A stretch of DNA of 64,000 nucleotides from Humulus lupulus (GCF_963169125.1 NC_084795.1:141955766-142019765); one strand, 5' to 3'. Numbered from the stretch's first letter, positions 1 to 12,780 are shown. Program-made: numbers and translations. Notes: generated by a model not told the origin, from the sequence alone.

Positions 1-2048
1 ATGGACAGCGTCCCTTAGCCATGTGACAAACGGTCACCGGGGTCATATACCTTGGCTATAGTCATCTGGTTGTAGACCAGGCAAGCGCTTATAGTTCTCA
101 TTGACCTTCCGGTCGGTCCAGCATTAATACCCCATATGAGTCATTCAATGCCGGTCTCGATTAGATCTAATCTTTAATCGGCCCGGCGTTCACAACGCAC
201 TGCCACTTCTGACCCTTGGGTCGGTAAAACGCGACCAGTGCTCAGCCCGTGGTGAACTTAACTGATAAGTCACAGCTTCACAGACGGATCTGACACCATT
301 GTCGATTCTGACTAATAAGTCAGCGCCATACACAGGTAAGCCATCCCACCAACATATACCACATGTCCAATATCCAATAACAAGTATTCAACATGCTTAC
401 TCAACAGATATTGGTACAATTAGGACTATGCATTAACACAGAGGCTCAAGCTCCGAACGATATCACACCCAGTATACAAAGCATGTCCTAATCACATGTT
501 TCTCATGCGTCATATGCAATATACCCAACAGTCCAACATGCACAAATAACAGCCATGCATGTCACATTTAACAGTCAACCAACATGCATCAAGAATAGCC
601 ATGCATGTCATACATAATAATCAACCAACATGCATCATAATAGCCATGCATGTCTCATATACACAGGGTGCAGTTTTCTTACCTTGGGTTCGAGCGAGAA
701 TTAATAAAAGAAACGACCTTTGAGAACGATCAACCTTTAAGCCCCCTTAGCGGTCACCTAGTCATAACCAAATATAAAACCTTATGACAAAGAGTAATTA
801 AATACTTCCAAACCCAACCCAATCCTCCGGGACGTCGAATCCCACTCAACTAAGTAGTAGGATCGATTCTAAGCCCTTAGAGTTAAGTTCCCATCACAAA
901 AACCACCATTTAGTATTTTTTTTCCCTTAAGGGCCGCGGCCCTACATGGACCATGCCGCGGCGCGCCCCCCAGACAGAGCCTCCACCACCTTCTTCAAGC
1001 TAGGGCTGCGGCGCCCAAGAACAGGGCCGCGGCCCAACTTCGCACCAGCCATTTTTCTTCGTTTTTTCACTTCTAAAACCTTCCAAAAACCCATCTAAAC
1101 CTCTCCAAATCATCAAACCAAAGTTACCAAACTTCCCAATGGTCCAAAACCACCAAAACCTGAAGCTCAAACCAACCAAAAACTCAACAATTCACAAAGT
1201 CCAATTCTAAGCTTAAAAACTTAAGAAATTCAAAACTTAACTCAAAAACAGAGCACACCATTAAATTCATAACTAGAACTCACCTCAAACACGGTTTTGA
1301 ATCCCCTTTAATAGCTGTGACAAGTTCCCTAGCTTCCCCCTTTGATCTCCAAGCTCAACTCCTCAAGGTGGCTCTCAAAATTCAAAGAAAAGGATGAAGG
1401 AAAGTTTGTACGGGAGAGAAAGGATGAGAGGATGAGGTTAGGCTCTGTTTTGCTCTGTTTCTACAGCCTTCCAAACCCCCAAAATCTGATATAAATCCTT
1501 AAGGTCAAAAGACCATAATGCCCCTAGACCAATTTAAAAGCTTCTAAACACTCCCAAGGGTAAATTCGTCATTTCCAACCTATACCGTTAATTATAATTA
1601 ACGCTCACCAATTCCCGCTAATCTCAACATTCCCAAATACCAATAAATCATATCCCATTACCCTTTAATTCTCGGTAATGCTCTAATCATTAAATTCACC
1701 CCGAGACTCACCCTGAGCCCCGAACTTAAGCCCGTTATGACTAGACCGAACACCTACATCTCATGATCGTCTCATGTCGATTAGCTCGAACCAATCCACC
1801 TTATAATGTGGCTATATTAATTAATCACAATCACGCACCCAAAATATACAATTACGCCCACAGTGGCCAAATTACCAAATTACCCTCATAATTAACATAT
1901 GACCCCATATGCATGCATTCACCATCATATAATAATATAATTCACGTAAACATGCATATAATCATTAAATACTATAATAAATCAATTATGGCCCTCCCGG
2001 CCTCCTAATCAAGGTCCCAAACCTTATTAGAAAATTCGGGGCATTACA
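1..2048 (-). mobile_element. LTR-A: large LTR (TGTAATGCC family), truncated by window edge
   Basis: Read on the minus strand from 2048, this begins TGTAATGCCCCGAA and follows the solo LTR at 38516-40936 block by block: the near-terminal vertebrate-like GGGAGGGCCATAATT segment, the CATAACGGG region, a GC-rich GGCCGCGGCCC stretch, and the TTAGATCTAATC segment at 167-178. It covers roughly the first 2.05 kb of a 2.4-kb LTR; the rest lies left of the window. The right terminus GCATTACA abuts Tat-A gag exactly, so it was inserted in that gag. It could be a solo LTR or one LTR of a full element. No internal coding region is visible, so the lineage is inferred only from the chromovirus-like termini. 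Confidence 0.82.
530..660. repeat. Short tandem repeat inside LTR-A
   Basis: About three imperfect units of roughly 40-50 bp, each with the core AACATGCAT ... AGCCATGCATGTC. The other copies of this LTR family carry unrelated tandem repeats in their central parts. Confidence 0.75.
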
Positions 2049-3265
2049 TTTTCTCCTTGCTTCACATTGGCGAGGCTGGTGCCTGGCATCGTGTAGTCCC
2101 GCAAGGCGTGGTGCTGTTGGAGGAATTCATCAGAAAACTAATGCCAAGATATGATGGACCCTGGTCTAAGTCTTTTGAACCATTTGTACGCAGGTCCTTT
2201 CAATGTGACAGCGAAGCAATGACATCTGGCTCCGCTACTAATTCCCCTCAGCTTCATTAGGTCGTTAAATGCATCCAGATGGTATTTCAGATCTGTGCTT
2301 CCTTCATAGGGGGTCATATGGGGCTCCTTAAAGTTGGCCGGGAGCCGGATGGCTTGGATCTCCTTGATGAAGGGGGACTCATGATCGTACTCATCCCCAA
2401 AGAATTGACCTCCGGAGGCGGTGATGATTTTCCTTCGTAGGCTCCTCATTTCTGTGTCCAAGTCTTGCCTCCTCTTGCTTAGGGAGTCTCTCAGAGCGGA
2501 TGGGTTAGGATCCCCATTTCCTTTGCCTTCCCGGGGCACCATAGGGGGTGTGGTCCTTTTACCCGCCCTCTTTTTGTTGAGTTCTTCTCGTAAATCTGAG
2601 GGTGTTCTCCTTGAGGTGACCTTGTCATCATTACGAGGGACAGCAGTTGTCTTCGGCTCTGGCTTTTGGGGCTGTTTCAGTGGTCCGGGACGTTCGCGCT
2701 TCTTCATCTGGGGGCATTACTAGTAGAGAGTCGAGTCCTTCCATCATCTACAGGGACGGTGGTTTCTACCCCACCCCCCTCTGGTCTCTCTCTTTCCACT
2801 TAGGGAGTGTCACGTTTGATCTCCCTTGCAACAGCCCATTTAGAACCTCTTGCATGTTTCCAGGGTGGTTTCTAGCCTCTGATTCTTGCAGTGAAGTTCT
2901 CGTATCTCGTCCTCGTAGAATTGAGACTTAAAACTCGAGCTGACGGAGTGGACCCGAGGTTGCTTGTCAGCCAGGCGCTTCGACGGGCCTGGAACCTGCC
3001 GACCGGGATTCGGCACCAGCGGCGGCCTTGGAGTCAGGAACTCATCGGTACCCCTTGCTGGGGCAGCCGCCAACCTTGGGCAATCCTCCTTAGGTGGGAC
3101 CACCGGGGACGAGGCCTCCCTTTCGTCTCTGGGAACCTCAGGTTCCCTTGGGGCCTCCATGTTTGCAAGTGGAGGAGGATCCCTCATGGAGGCTTTTAGC
3201 TGATCTCCGTCAAGATGGACTTCCACCTCGCGCGGCTCTCTCAACCGTTTTGAACATCGCGGCAT
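2049..3265 (-). pseudogene. Tat-A gag, N-terminal part, broken
   Basis: Capsid/nucleocapsid precursor remnant of a Tat-lineage Ty3/gypsy element. From an ATG at 3265 a basic, proline-rich N-terminal region runs to 2840 with the ending CKRF and a stop; the frame then shifts. A second open stretch at 2707-2138 holds the gag core signature, with SPFIKEIQAIRLP and a later GPAYKWFKRL-type segment typical of plant retrotransposon gag. Coding similarity continues in other frames to 2049, where LTR-A interrupts it. No pol is in the window; it would lie to the left. Not functional: at least one frameshift, one stop and an insertion. Confidence 0.75.
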
Positions 3266-3315
3266 TTTTTCTTATCGGAATCGATGGAAGAACAATGACT
3301 TGAAATCTATCCTTC

Positions 3316-3330
3316 CCACAGACAGCGCTG
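3316..3330 (-). promoter_or_regulatory. Primer-binding site region of Tat-A
   Basis: Directly inside the LTR edge, the minus strand reads GCGCTGTCTGTGGGAA, a variant of the GCGCCGTCTGTGGGAA sequence commonly found at this position in Tat-type elements. It differs from the TGGTGCTTTCATTGAGAG site used by the other three Tat elements with a preserved 5' leader here. Confidence 0.55.
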
Positions 3331-3333
3331 AAC

Positions 3334-4736
3334 TGTTGACGATGAGAACTCGTCAACCAAGTTAAGTTTGAAAAAATTGGAATATGGAACTTATCAATGA
3401 AAAACTTCAAATATCTAATCAGAAACTCAAAAAACAGTTGTAGAAAGAAAATGATGAAATGAACTTGTATTTCTTATGGTGTAGTGCTACAGTGTTTTTT
3501 CCAACCCCCTTCCAAGTGGAAGTGGGGTTCCTTTTATAATAGGCTCTAATGGCCACTGATACATTGTGGTCCATGGAACCAGATTATACGCAAGTAAGGT
3601 GTCAAGAGAGTGGTGTCAGGTGTAGTGGTGTCGGCTCCAATACATGGTCAGAGTCTGTGAGAGCACCTCCACTTTAGTACTTGATTGTGCCTCCACTACT
3701 TGCCCAGTATGAGTGTTAGAGACTGGCTGGTGAGGACCATAACAAGTACCTTACTTGTACAACCACTACTTTTCCAGCATGGGCCTTGTCTCCGTACTCT
3801 ACTTCCTTTTTGTTTGTACGTGCGCTTCGTACCTCTTCTAACTTCGCGTTGAATTGCTGTGAGGCTTGCCATATATGCGGCGCGAGATGCCTCAGAGAGG
3901 CCATATCCTGTGAGGCACCAAAGGACGTGAGACGCCTTGTGAAGGTCATGTCTCGCGAGCCCCCTAAGAATGTAGCTGCCTCCGCCAGATGCTTGTCTTC
4001 TTGGAGAACTTATCCTCGCTTGTGGCATGAGGTTCATGTGACAGTCCTTGATCACACTAGGGGAGTAGGCATGAGCCAGTGAAGTGGGCTTATCTCGCGA
4101 GATGCTACCATGCACGCGAGATGCCACCCCTGGCGAGGCGCCTGTTGGTGCGCGAGACGCTTCCCCTAGGGCACGAGACGCAAGGCGCTGCATGTTGCGA
4201 GAGGTGCGAGACAATGGTCTCGCAAGGCCCTTGCTAGGTATGCCGAGGGGAGATGGGCGTGAGACAATGGTCTCGCGAGGCCCTCGCTTGGTGCGCCGAG
4301 GGGAGACGGGCATGAGACAACTGTCTTGCGAGGCCCTGGTGTCACGGCCGAGGCGAGGTGGGACCACCCTGCCCGAGGCCTTGGTGACATGGCTGAGGCA
4401 AGGCGAGCGCGAGACGGTCGTCTCGCGAGGCCCTGGTGGCACGGCTGAGGCGAGGCAGGACCACCCTGCGCAAGGCCCTGGTGACATGGCTGAGGTGTGG
4501 CAAGATGGCCTGGGATGCCGTTGGCGCGCGAGGCGCTAGGCTGGGTGAGGTGTGCCTTTAGCGCGCGAGGCGCTGGCCTGGGCGAGGCGTGCCCAGTCAC
4601 GCGAGGCCCTAGTGACATGGCCGAGGGTCTGGGATGTCGGTGGCGTGCGAGGCTCCAGCCTGGGTGAGGCGTGCCCTGCTGCGCGAGGCCCTTTCTGCGG
4701 CAGAGGCCCAAATGTGCATGTTTTGGACCTGTCACA
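3334..4736 (-). mobile_element. Tat-A 5' LTR, about 1.4 kb
   Basis: Starts TGTTGACGA on the plus strand next to the primer-site region and ends near 4734-4736, where similarity to LTR-B begins. The first 24 bases form a perfect hairpin (GTTGACGA, 7-base loop, TCGTCAAC). The distal 600 bp are a GC-rich minisatellite. The minus-strand element reads leftward into gag. The outer edge is approximate because no matching second LTR is present. Confidence 0.65.
4080..4710. repeat. GC-rich minisatellite in the Tat-A LTR
   Basis: Many imperfect units built on CGCGAGGCCCT ... GGCGAGGC, several with palindromic cores such as GAGACAATGGTCTC. Units vary from about 35 to 70 bp. The long open frames on both strands here are by-products of the repeat and are not genes. 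Confidence 0.8.
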
Positions 4737-6864
4737 AGCGTTGAATTTTTTAGCATCCACAGTGTCTTATGTTTCAGACCACAATATTATGTGGATATAT
4801 TTGGGTTATCTGGAACGAGGCGATCCTAGGGTGCAAGTTACTGGTTTAGTCATAACGGGGGTAAATACCTTGCTCGGGTAAGCCTAGGGGTATTTTAGTA
4901 ATTTACCACATTAACGGAATTTAGGGAGTAACAGGAAAAATTATTTAGTGATCATTTGACGATATTGGAGATAACGGGAGTTTGGGAGACGTTAATTATA
5001 ATTAACGGGGAAAAGTGGCAAATAACAAAATTGCCCTTGTGAGCATTATAGAGGAAAATTTGGGTTAAGGGTATTTAGGTCTTTTGGATAGACCTTGGCT
5101 TGACTCAACTGGTTTGGAAGGCTATGGAAAGCATAGGAACACTAAGCAAATCACATTCTCAGCTTCTTCTTCTCTCTCTCTAGCACTTGGGGGTTTTGCT
5201 GAATTTTGAGGAAGAGAGGCTCAAAACATGGAGGATTGAAGTTAGGGTTGAAGTGGGACAAAATAAAGGTCATGATTCTTCTTTAAGGTGAGGTATTTCT
5301 CTGTTTCTTAGTAAATCTTAGTTTTGGTTTAAGTTTTTTGTAGAGTTTTAAACCAATGATTAGGTTTGATTTGGATAAGAGGTTGAGTTTAGTTTTTGAG
5401 GTGTTGGTACTGCTTATGATATGTTATTTAGGGTTTTAACTTCATTTGGGTCTTTAAGGAAAGTTTGGGATGAGATTTGGGAGCTTCGTCTCGGGGGAAA
5501 AATGGTGGAAAAACCCAATTTTCTGGGTTTGCGAAGGGGCGTTGTGGCCCTGTTCTTCTGAGCCGCCGCAACTGCAAGGTCGTACTACGGCACTAGGCCA
5601 TTTTCAAGGCCTTGATATTTTTATTTTTAGGGCATAGGCCTAAGGGATTGAGGGACGATGTCACCACCCCGTGTGGGGGTATTGGATGTGTTATGCTTAG
5701 GGCTCGTCGCTGATGTTAAATGTATTATGATTGGGGCTTGGCCCAACTGTTAATGTAAACATGATTCGGGCTCGGGCCTAGCTAATAAGCATGATTATAA
5801 TTATGCATGTGTATACCTGTGTAAGTACATTGTAATGTGTTGTATCTGTGTATGATGAATGTATTTTATGTATGTTTGTTCATGCTGGGAGGTTCGTCTT
5901 ATAGGTCAGAAGTCTGTCTGTTGCACCTAACCAAGAGCTCGGCCTGTTGGTCGATGGTATATTTTATTAAAAAGGGGCTCGACTTATAAGCCGATGGAGA
6001 AAAAGGGCTCGACTTATAAGACAAGACTATACAGGAGCCCAACTTATAAGTCGAGGGATTTAAAGGGGCTCAACTTACAAGTCATGGAGTTTACAAGGCT
6101 CGACTTAAAAGTCGAGGATTTACAAGGGTGACTTATAAGTCGAAGGATTATAAGGCCCGACTTATAATTTAAGAGTTCACTAGGCTTGTCTTATGAGTCG
6201 GGGGTTTCCAAGGCTCGCCTTATGACCCGTGATCGGCATTATGCAAGTTGAGCCCATTCCATATGGCTAGGCCACCCCGGAAGTGCATTTTTCCCTAGAC
6301 TGGCTCGGATGCCATAGGAATGATCAGGAGTGCGACATGCACTTTTGTGACCCTATAGTCACTTACTTGTACAGTGTGTGCATGCTTGGTTCCAGTTATT
6401 ATTGTTGGGCATGTTGTTATATTCTATGGACTATCTTAATTTGTTAATGTGTTTTCTTGCTTAGTCTTTTGGCTCATGGATTTTCTATGGTGTAGGTAAG
6501 GATAAGGAGAACCTTGGCCAGCCATGAGTTGGAGAGAATTACAGGCAATGTGTACATATGCAGTCTGCTCGACCGCCACGACCGAGGTATCACAGTGGAA
6601 CTGGGGTTGGACCCTGTTTTGGCGCTTAGGTCGGGTTATCTTGTAATGCCTAAGTGGCAAAAAAATTTTTAAACTAGTATGTTTAGGATCCCATGTAAAG
6701 TCTAAAGTTTTCATGTAATGGAAATGTTTACTCATTGACTAAGATTTATAATACATGAATCCTTAGTGGCTTAAGCACATGTTTTAGTCCAAATTACTTG
6801 TTTAACGAGTCATGCACTATTTTAAACACACGTGGTAACGAACCCTAATTAGCAGGGTGTTACA
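4737..6864 (+). mobile_element. LTR-B: TGTAATGCC-family LTR, 5' truncated
   Basis: Plus-orientation relative of the solo LTR at 38516-40936: it shares the ACCACAATATTATGTGG block, the CATAACGGG block, the GAGCTTCGTCTCGGG/GC-rich part, the GTGTACATATGCAG...CTCGACCGCCACGACC block and the terminus GGGTGTTACA at 6864. About the first 240 bp are missing. The missing part is explained if Tat-A inserted into this LTR. The right edge interrupts Tat-B protease coding. Confidence 0.75.
5970..6230. repeat. Palindromic tandem repeat in LTR-B
   Basis: About eight or nine imperfect units of 28-32 bp around CTCGACTTATAAGTCGAG, which is itself a palindrome. Position within the LTR corresponds roughly to the tandem repeats in LTR-A and the solo LTR, but the sequence is different. 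Confidence 0.8.
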
Positions 6865-9653
6865 TGGGCGGTCTATTGCAATGAACTCAAGCATTTTAGC
6901 CACAGCCCATGGTTCTTCTCCTGTGGTTACAACGAGATTGACTGTTCCTATTGATGCCATTCCTTCTCCTGAAACCTATATAGAGTCTTGGTAGTTTCCT
7001 TAAGGTCGGTTATAGATAGTTCCATCTTTTCAAGAGTGGACCTGAACTCAAGCTCCAATTATCAATCAAGATTCTTCTCACCCTCTAATTAGCAAGCTTA
7101 ATGTTTATCACCAGCAGATGATTATGAGGGAATTGGACATGGATAGTGTCTTCTTCCATGAAATGATTGTTTGTTTATCCAATCTTTGTTGTTTAGATAA
7201 TCTTTGCTTTGGAGTAAATATTGCACCCTCATTAATCTTTAGCTCTTGGATATATCTTTTTTGAGCTCCATTGCTCGTACCTGCTGGGTGTCCTCCGCCT
7301 GTAGTGGCGACTATATCTCTTCCTTCAACAAGAAGAAGAACGATCTGGTTGCCAGGAGCAAGAAGAGATGTTCGTGGATTGATTTGGTTTCCCTAAGCTG
7401 GTTCAGGATTTTACAATGCTGGATGAGTGTCTCAATCTCACCCTTCAATTGACAAAAATTTTCAGTGTTGTGGCCAATGTCATTATGAAGAAGATGACAA
7501 AATTTGGTCGGATCACTCTTTGCCCGCTGGTGCTTTAGGGGCTCTGCCCTTTTCCATGGAAGATGGGAAAAATTAGCCAGATAAATGTGTCTGTTAGGTC
7601 GGTATATAAGGTGAAGATAAAAGTGTACTTCTTCCCAGGCTTATTCTTTTTTGACCAAGTCTGATCTACCTCACCATTCCCAATCTTTTATTACTTCTTT
7701 TTGGGTTGTTATGGGCCACGGGTTGAGTAGTAGCTATAACATCAGTTGCAACTCCAGCAGGCTGAATAAGGGTCTGGCTAGTTCTTGTGACGACAAACTC
7801 TTCTTCTTCTAGGTTGATCCAATTCTGAGCTTGATCAAAGAAGTCCTTCATACTCTTTACTCCTTTCCTTTGGAGTTCCTTCCATAGTTATCCACCTACG
7901 GTGATCCTTATCATCATATCCATGAGATTGGCACTATCGTCAGCATCTATAGCTTGTGCTGCTACATTGGTGAACTAGTTAATGTAGGCCTTCAAGGATT
8001 CACTGGGATGTTGTTTAATGTTGGCCAATGAGTCAACCTCAACTCAAACTTCCTTTGTAGCCCTGAACTTCATCTTGAACTTTGTGGAAAATATTTTGCA
8101 GGAGGTGATTAAGAGTTTCTTATACTTTTTAAACCTTAACCTGGCTTTTCCTGTCAAAGTAGTGGGGAATAGGACGCACCTCAAGTTGACACTAACATTA
8201 TGGGCCATCATCAAAGTGTTGAAGGTGCCAACATGGTTAGACGGGTTAGTAGTTTCATCATATGTTGGCATATTTAGCACTCTGAAGCTGACGAGATAGG
8301 GAGTTGCCGCAGTATGAGGAGCAACAGGCTCGAGCTCCTCATCAGAGTCGTAGTCATCCACGTTTTTTCTAGATAAAAGTCTCTTCATCTGCTCCTCCAT
8401 CAGGGTCAGTCATTCAAGGGTTGGATCCTTTGTCTCTAGGTTATTTGGGAACTGGTTACCAACTCCCATTCTATCTTGTGTGTTATATAGGTTATTTTCC
8501 CTCCAAGTCAAAGCTTGGTTAGGCGGGATGTTCCCATTATCACGCACAATTGAGCATAACTAAGATAATTATAATGGGTTGACTGTTCTCTTTGCTTGTT
8601 TAGATGGTCGCACAGATTGGATAGGGGATTGGAATGCAAGCTTTGGTTAGAGCTCAATTGATTTCTCAAGTCACTCTCATGTCTCTTGGCGTGTGTGTTG
8701 CATACACTCCCAGTTCTACTTCCACGATGGCTCTCCATCCAATAACTAGCATTCACAAAGTTTACTGCTCGGGGCTGAGGTCATGGGGCCTGATTGTTCT
8801 TGCGAGACCGCGGGACATGTGTATCTTCTACAGGTATAAAATTTCTCCTATCATTCTCAGGAACTGATACATTTCTCTATGGGCAAGTAGGTGTTGGATG
8901 ATGTGTAGGCAATGGAGGGCTCCTTATTGGTGAGGCAATTCATTTCCCATCGGGACGCACTAGATTAGCTCACCCATTCTCTACCACGATTTCCTGAGTT
9001 GGTTGCAACACAAATTCGTTTCTTTGCACCCAAGCGACTGGTTGAGGTACCGGTGGATTTACAGGGACCTCTGCCCTTCTCGATGTGGTCTTAGCTCACC
9101 CTTTCTTACTAGGCTGATATTTGTGAGTGTGAGCTGCTTGTTCATTCATGCGATTATTAGCAAATGGGTTGTTTCTAGGAGTTTGTTCAAAAGGCACAGA
9201 GCTTGGGGTTCTTGTTCTAATAGAACGACTCAGGTTGGGTCGATTGTTCCTGTGGAACCGAGATCTGTAGAACCCACTTTGCCTCCTTCTGACATTCTCA
9301 TCTATTGGAGGAGGTGGTCAAGCCATTATCTCATATATTCATCTATTTGCATGGACAAGGTGGCTCCTTAGTTAGGCATTTTCCATTTCGATGGCAGTCA
9401 AATACCTAAGTTATGGGTTCGAAGGGCACAATGTCGAAGTTCCAGCATCTTCCTAGTTCATGTGTTATCTCCCAGGACGATGCTGCACAGAGTTTCCCTC
9501 TCCAATTAGGTCAACCGCATTGTATTCTCCATGGTCACCAGGTCTCTCTGATTCATTGTCGTGCATGGAACAAACTACCACCATGTTTATTGTTGTGTTG
9601 AATATTCTCTTACAAGTTTCAAGTGTAATCTGCTCTCAATGAAAACACCAATA
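6865..9653 (-). pseudogene. Tat-B gag-protease remnant
   Basis: Minus-strand gag and protease coding of a Tat-lineage element, collinear with Tat-C 20.8-23.6 kb. Gag core lies at 8044-8400 (LRCVLFPTTLTGKA region). A zinc-knuckle-like segment lies near 7440-7560, matching the CRFHNDIGHNT motif of Tat-C in weakened form. Protease-like coding follows to 6865, where LTR-B cuts it. Frames are broken by many stops and shifts. RT, RNase H, integrase and the second LTR are absent. Confidence 0.7.
9633..9650 (-). promoter_or_regulatory. Primer-binding site of Tat-B
   Basis: The minus strand reads TGGTGTTTTCATTGAGAG three bases inside the LTR, one base different from the same site in Tat-C (23653-23670) and Tat-F (59176-59193). 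The primer tRNA was not identified. Confidence 0.6.
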
Positions 9654-10402
9654 TGTTGACACGATTTTTTTCCAAAAGGGGATTAAGAAACCCGATTAGA
9701 GAGATTAAGCATGTTAATAAACCGAAAATGAAAACTCACAAGATTTTAACGTGGTTCAGTGGTTAAAATCCACCTAGTCAACAAGAGTCACTCTTATTCT
9801 TTCTGAGGAACGCTTTAAGAAATTTTTTATGACAATTTCAGCAGAGTTTTGGCATACAAGATGTGTGTCCCTTTTACTGTCGATTTCACTTATATTTATA
9901 GGGAATGATGATGGACAATATTGGGTAACCGTACTATAAATGGTAACATACAATATTGGGTAACATCCCAAATTAATGGATACGTAAATACCCTAATTAA
10001 ACCTATTTCCATTTACGTCAATGAATAAATATACATAACGATCATATAAATTTAATGCGCATATTGGGCATCCGAGTCCATATAGATTCTTCCATATGCA
10101 CATCCTTGAACTGCCTTGAGCTAGATATCAATCTCGAACTAGATATAACTGGAGCATGACAGATTGACTTAGATAATGCTCGGGCTTGATGAGGGCGATC
10201 TGGACATGGGATACATTGATCACTTGTCATCAGCATTTCAAACGATCTAAAGGATCCTGAGCTTTCCCAGACTAAGTGACACAACCTTGAGCTATTTTTT
10301 CTAAAGTTAACGAAACGTCTCTGATGTCTTGCATCCTTTATTTGTTATGTACCAGCTATACCCCGAAAACGATAGTTGAGCTTGTGTTTTTAGGGTACAA
10401 CA
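9654..10402 (-). mobile_element. Tat-B 5' LTR
   Basis: Begins TGTTGACAC and ends GGGTACAACA on the plus strand, and carries the GTGGTTCAGTGGTTAAAATCCACCTAGTC block shared with the Tat-C LTRs. Length 749 bp. The right edge joins copia RNase H coding without a gap, so Tat-B inserted into the copia element. The candidate target duplication AAAAC follows at 10403, but its partner is lost. Confidence 0.8.
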
Positions 10403-12089
10403 AAAACAAATTGAACTTTGATGTCTTTCCTAGTGACCATATCTCTGATGAAATAGAAATCGATCTCGATATGCTTCATCCTTGCATGAAACATGGGATT
10501 GGAAGCCAAGTGTGTGGCACTCATATTTTCACACAAAATAGTGGGAATAGAATCAAGAGACAATTTGAGCTCGTGAAATAGCTGCTTGTCCCAAGCTAAC
10601 TTAGCTACAACATTAGCAAGAGGAGGATATTTAGACTCACTACTGCTGCGAGAGACAACATGTTTCTTTGAAGACAACCACAAGATTAGATAGTCACTGA
10701 AAAATATACGAAAACCACAAATGTTGTGTCTATCATTGGGACTTGATGCCCAATCTATGTCAATGAAAGCATAGATATGAAGAGAGAGAGAGTAGCAGTC
10801 ATAGTTATACCATGCGTTTGAGTGCCTCGGTGATACCTCAAAATTTGCTTCACAGCTAAGCAATGTGAAGTAGATGGCTGATGCATAAATTGGTTGGCCT
10901 TATTAACTTCAAATAATATATCCTACCGAGTCATTGTAACATATTGAAGAGAGCCTACCATATGCCTATACTAAGTGGGATCATCAATAGGGACACCATC
11001 ATTCTTAGACAATGGTTTAATGATTGAGCCAAGAGTTGGAGTAGCCTTTGTGTCTAACATATTTGTTTGAATGAGAAGGTCCCAAATGTATTTATGCTGA
11101 CTGAGCTGGAGTTGAGCTAGGGTGTATGTAAATTCAATTACAAGTAATTATTATATCATCAACACAAACGAGTATATAAATTGTAGCCAAAGTGTTATCA
11201 GACCTAGAACATAGAAAACCCCACTGTTGAAGATCCATGATGAGCTTAGAAAACTAGGCGTGAGGAACCTGCTTCAATCCAAAAAGGGCCTTGGAAAATT
11301 TACAAACATGTGACGGAGATTGGGGGTCACCAAACCCAGGTGGTTGTGTCATTTAGATGTCCTTCGAATTGTCAACATTAAGGAATGCCTTATGAACATC
11401 TACTTGCCAATGAATCCATTTTTTGGATAAAGCCAAAGAAAGCCCAACTCTGATAGTTCTAGGCTTGACTAACAGACTGAAGGTGTCAAAGTAATCCACC
11501 CCTTGAGTCTAAGTGAATTCTTGAGCAACAAGTTTGGCTTTGCGTCTATCTAGAGTCCCATATGAGTGATATTTTACTTTGAAGAGCCATTTATAATCAA
11601 CAATGTGTGCCCCTAGTGGTGATGAAACCAAGTGCAAAGTTCCATTCTTGATGAGAGCATTTAGTTCAGTTTTCATTGTCTGTGGCCAGTTAGTATCAAG
11701 CAGAGCCTGTTTGTAGGATTTTGGAACTGTGATAGCATCAAGACACGTTGATGCAAAGGCTTTGGGATTGTGTGTCCCACACTTAGCTCAAGTCATCATA
11801 GGATGATGACTAATAGTAATCACAGATTGCTCAACAATAGGTTCATAATGTGGTGGTGATGAATCTGATTGAGTGATGTTAGGAGTAGAGGCAGAGGAAT
11901 ATGAAGGTACAGGAGGCGAAGAGGGAGATGGCTAAGAAATGATGGAATTAGATGAGGGGAAGAAATGATGGCTAAAGTGTAAGCAGGGTTTGTAGGAGGC
12001 ATGAGAGAGACATTGTTCGTGTTTGGTAAGGGAAAGAAGGATTCATCAAGGACATTGTTCATGCCGACTTGTGTAAATCCTATGAGTTT
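10403..12089 (-). pseudogene. Copia piece 3: reverse transcriptase and RNase H
   Basis: Third coding piece of a minus-strand Ty1/copia element. RT coding runs from about 11830 down to 10900 with the catalytic VDD motif near 11155-11165 on the minus strand. RNase H follows at 10863-10390, with DIDWASSPNDR and the later SSSESKY motif typical of copia RNase H. The piece is bounded by Tat-C at 12089/12090 and Tat-B at 10402/10403. Several frameshifts and stops are present (for example near 12060). Copia order gag-protease-integrase-RT-RNase H is preserved when the three pieces are read in series. Confidence 0.8.
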
Positions 12090-12765
12090 TGTTGACGCGG
12101 TTTTTTGCCAACAGTGTATTTAAGAAATAATAAGGTTGATTAGTGCTTAATAATAAACTGAAATATGAAATGAATTCCCAAGAACTCAAATATTTTTACG
12201 TGGTTCAGTGGTTAAAATACACCTAGTCCACGAATCTATATTATTGTTGTTTCTCTCTCTATTTTTGCAAAGTTTTAGTACTACAGAATAATCGTCCATT
12301 TTTGTTGTCCAACATTCTCAGTATTTATAGAGAAATTCCATGGACAGGTTTGGGTAACCGCGTGAGTTAGTCACAGATTTACATATTTATTACATATATT
12401 TCCCATTTACATTGGGATATGATTTGATCATAAAGTAAACAATCTCCTAATATCTGGGACATTAAATATGTCACGCTTGTCATAAATAATCGTATAAAAA
12501 TACCTGAATCTTTGGGGATCCGCGGGTACGCAATATATCAGACACACCACAAGCTAGATATTTCTTTGAGCTCGTACTTCACAACCTTTATGTCTGCATC
12601 TCGGGTTAAACTCAGGACACCTAACGCCACACGTGCCCATGTGAAACCGGAGTTGCTTACGTGGATAATAAACAGATGTCATTTCCTTGGTTATTTCTCC
12701 GTATATTTATTTGTCAGCTGTACCCGAACTCGGTGGATGACTCGAGTTGAAATTAGGGTACAACA
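12090..12765 (-). mobile_element. Tat-C 3' LTR
   Basis: Pairs with 23674-24343. Plus-strand ends are TGTTGACGCGG and GGGTACAACA. The target duplication AGTTT at 12085-12089 matches 24344-24348. The two LTRs differ by numerous substitutions and small indels, so the insertion is not recent. LTR length 676 bp here, 670 bp in the partner. Confidence 0.93.
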
Positions 12766-12780
12766 TTTGCCCCCGAAAAC
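12766..12780 (-). promoter_or_regulatory. Polypurine tract of Tat-C
   Basis: Minus strand reads GAGTTTTCGGGGGCAAA directly upstream of the 3' LTR terminus, the expected place and composition for plus-strand priming. Confidence 0.65.

Noticed and set aside
2421..3303. Plus-strand open frames opposite the Tat-A gag
   Set aside because: Mirror frames of the minus-strand gag; no independent start context, domain or splice signals.
4084..4881. Long open frames on both strands at 3.7-4.9 kb (up to 263 codons)
   Set aside because: They come from the GC-rich minisatellite in the Tat-A LTR. The translations are Arg/Gly/Ser/His/Pro-rich repeats without any domain, and several frames are open at once.
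10324..10581. Plus-strand 85-codon frame over the Tat-B LTR/copia junction
   Set aside because: Spans two different elements and is antisense to copia RNase H.
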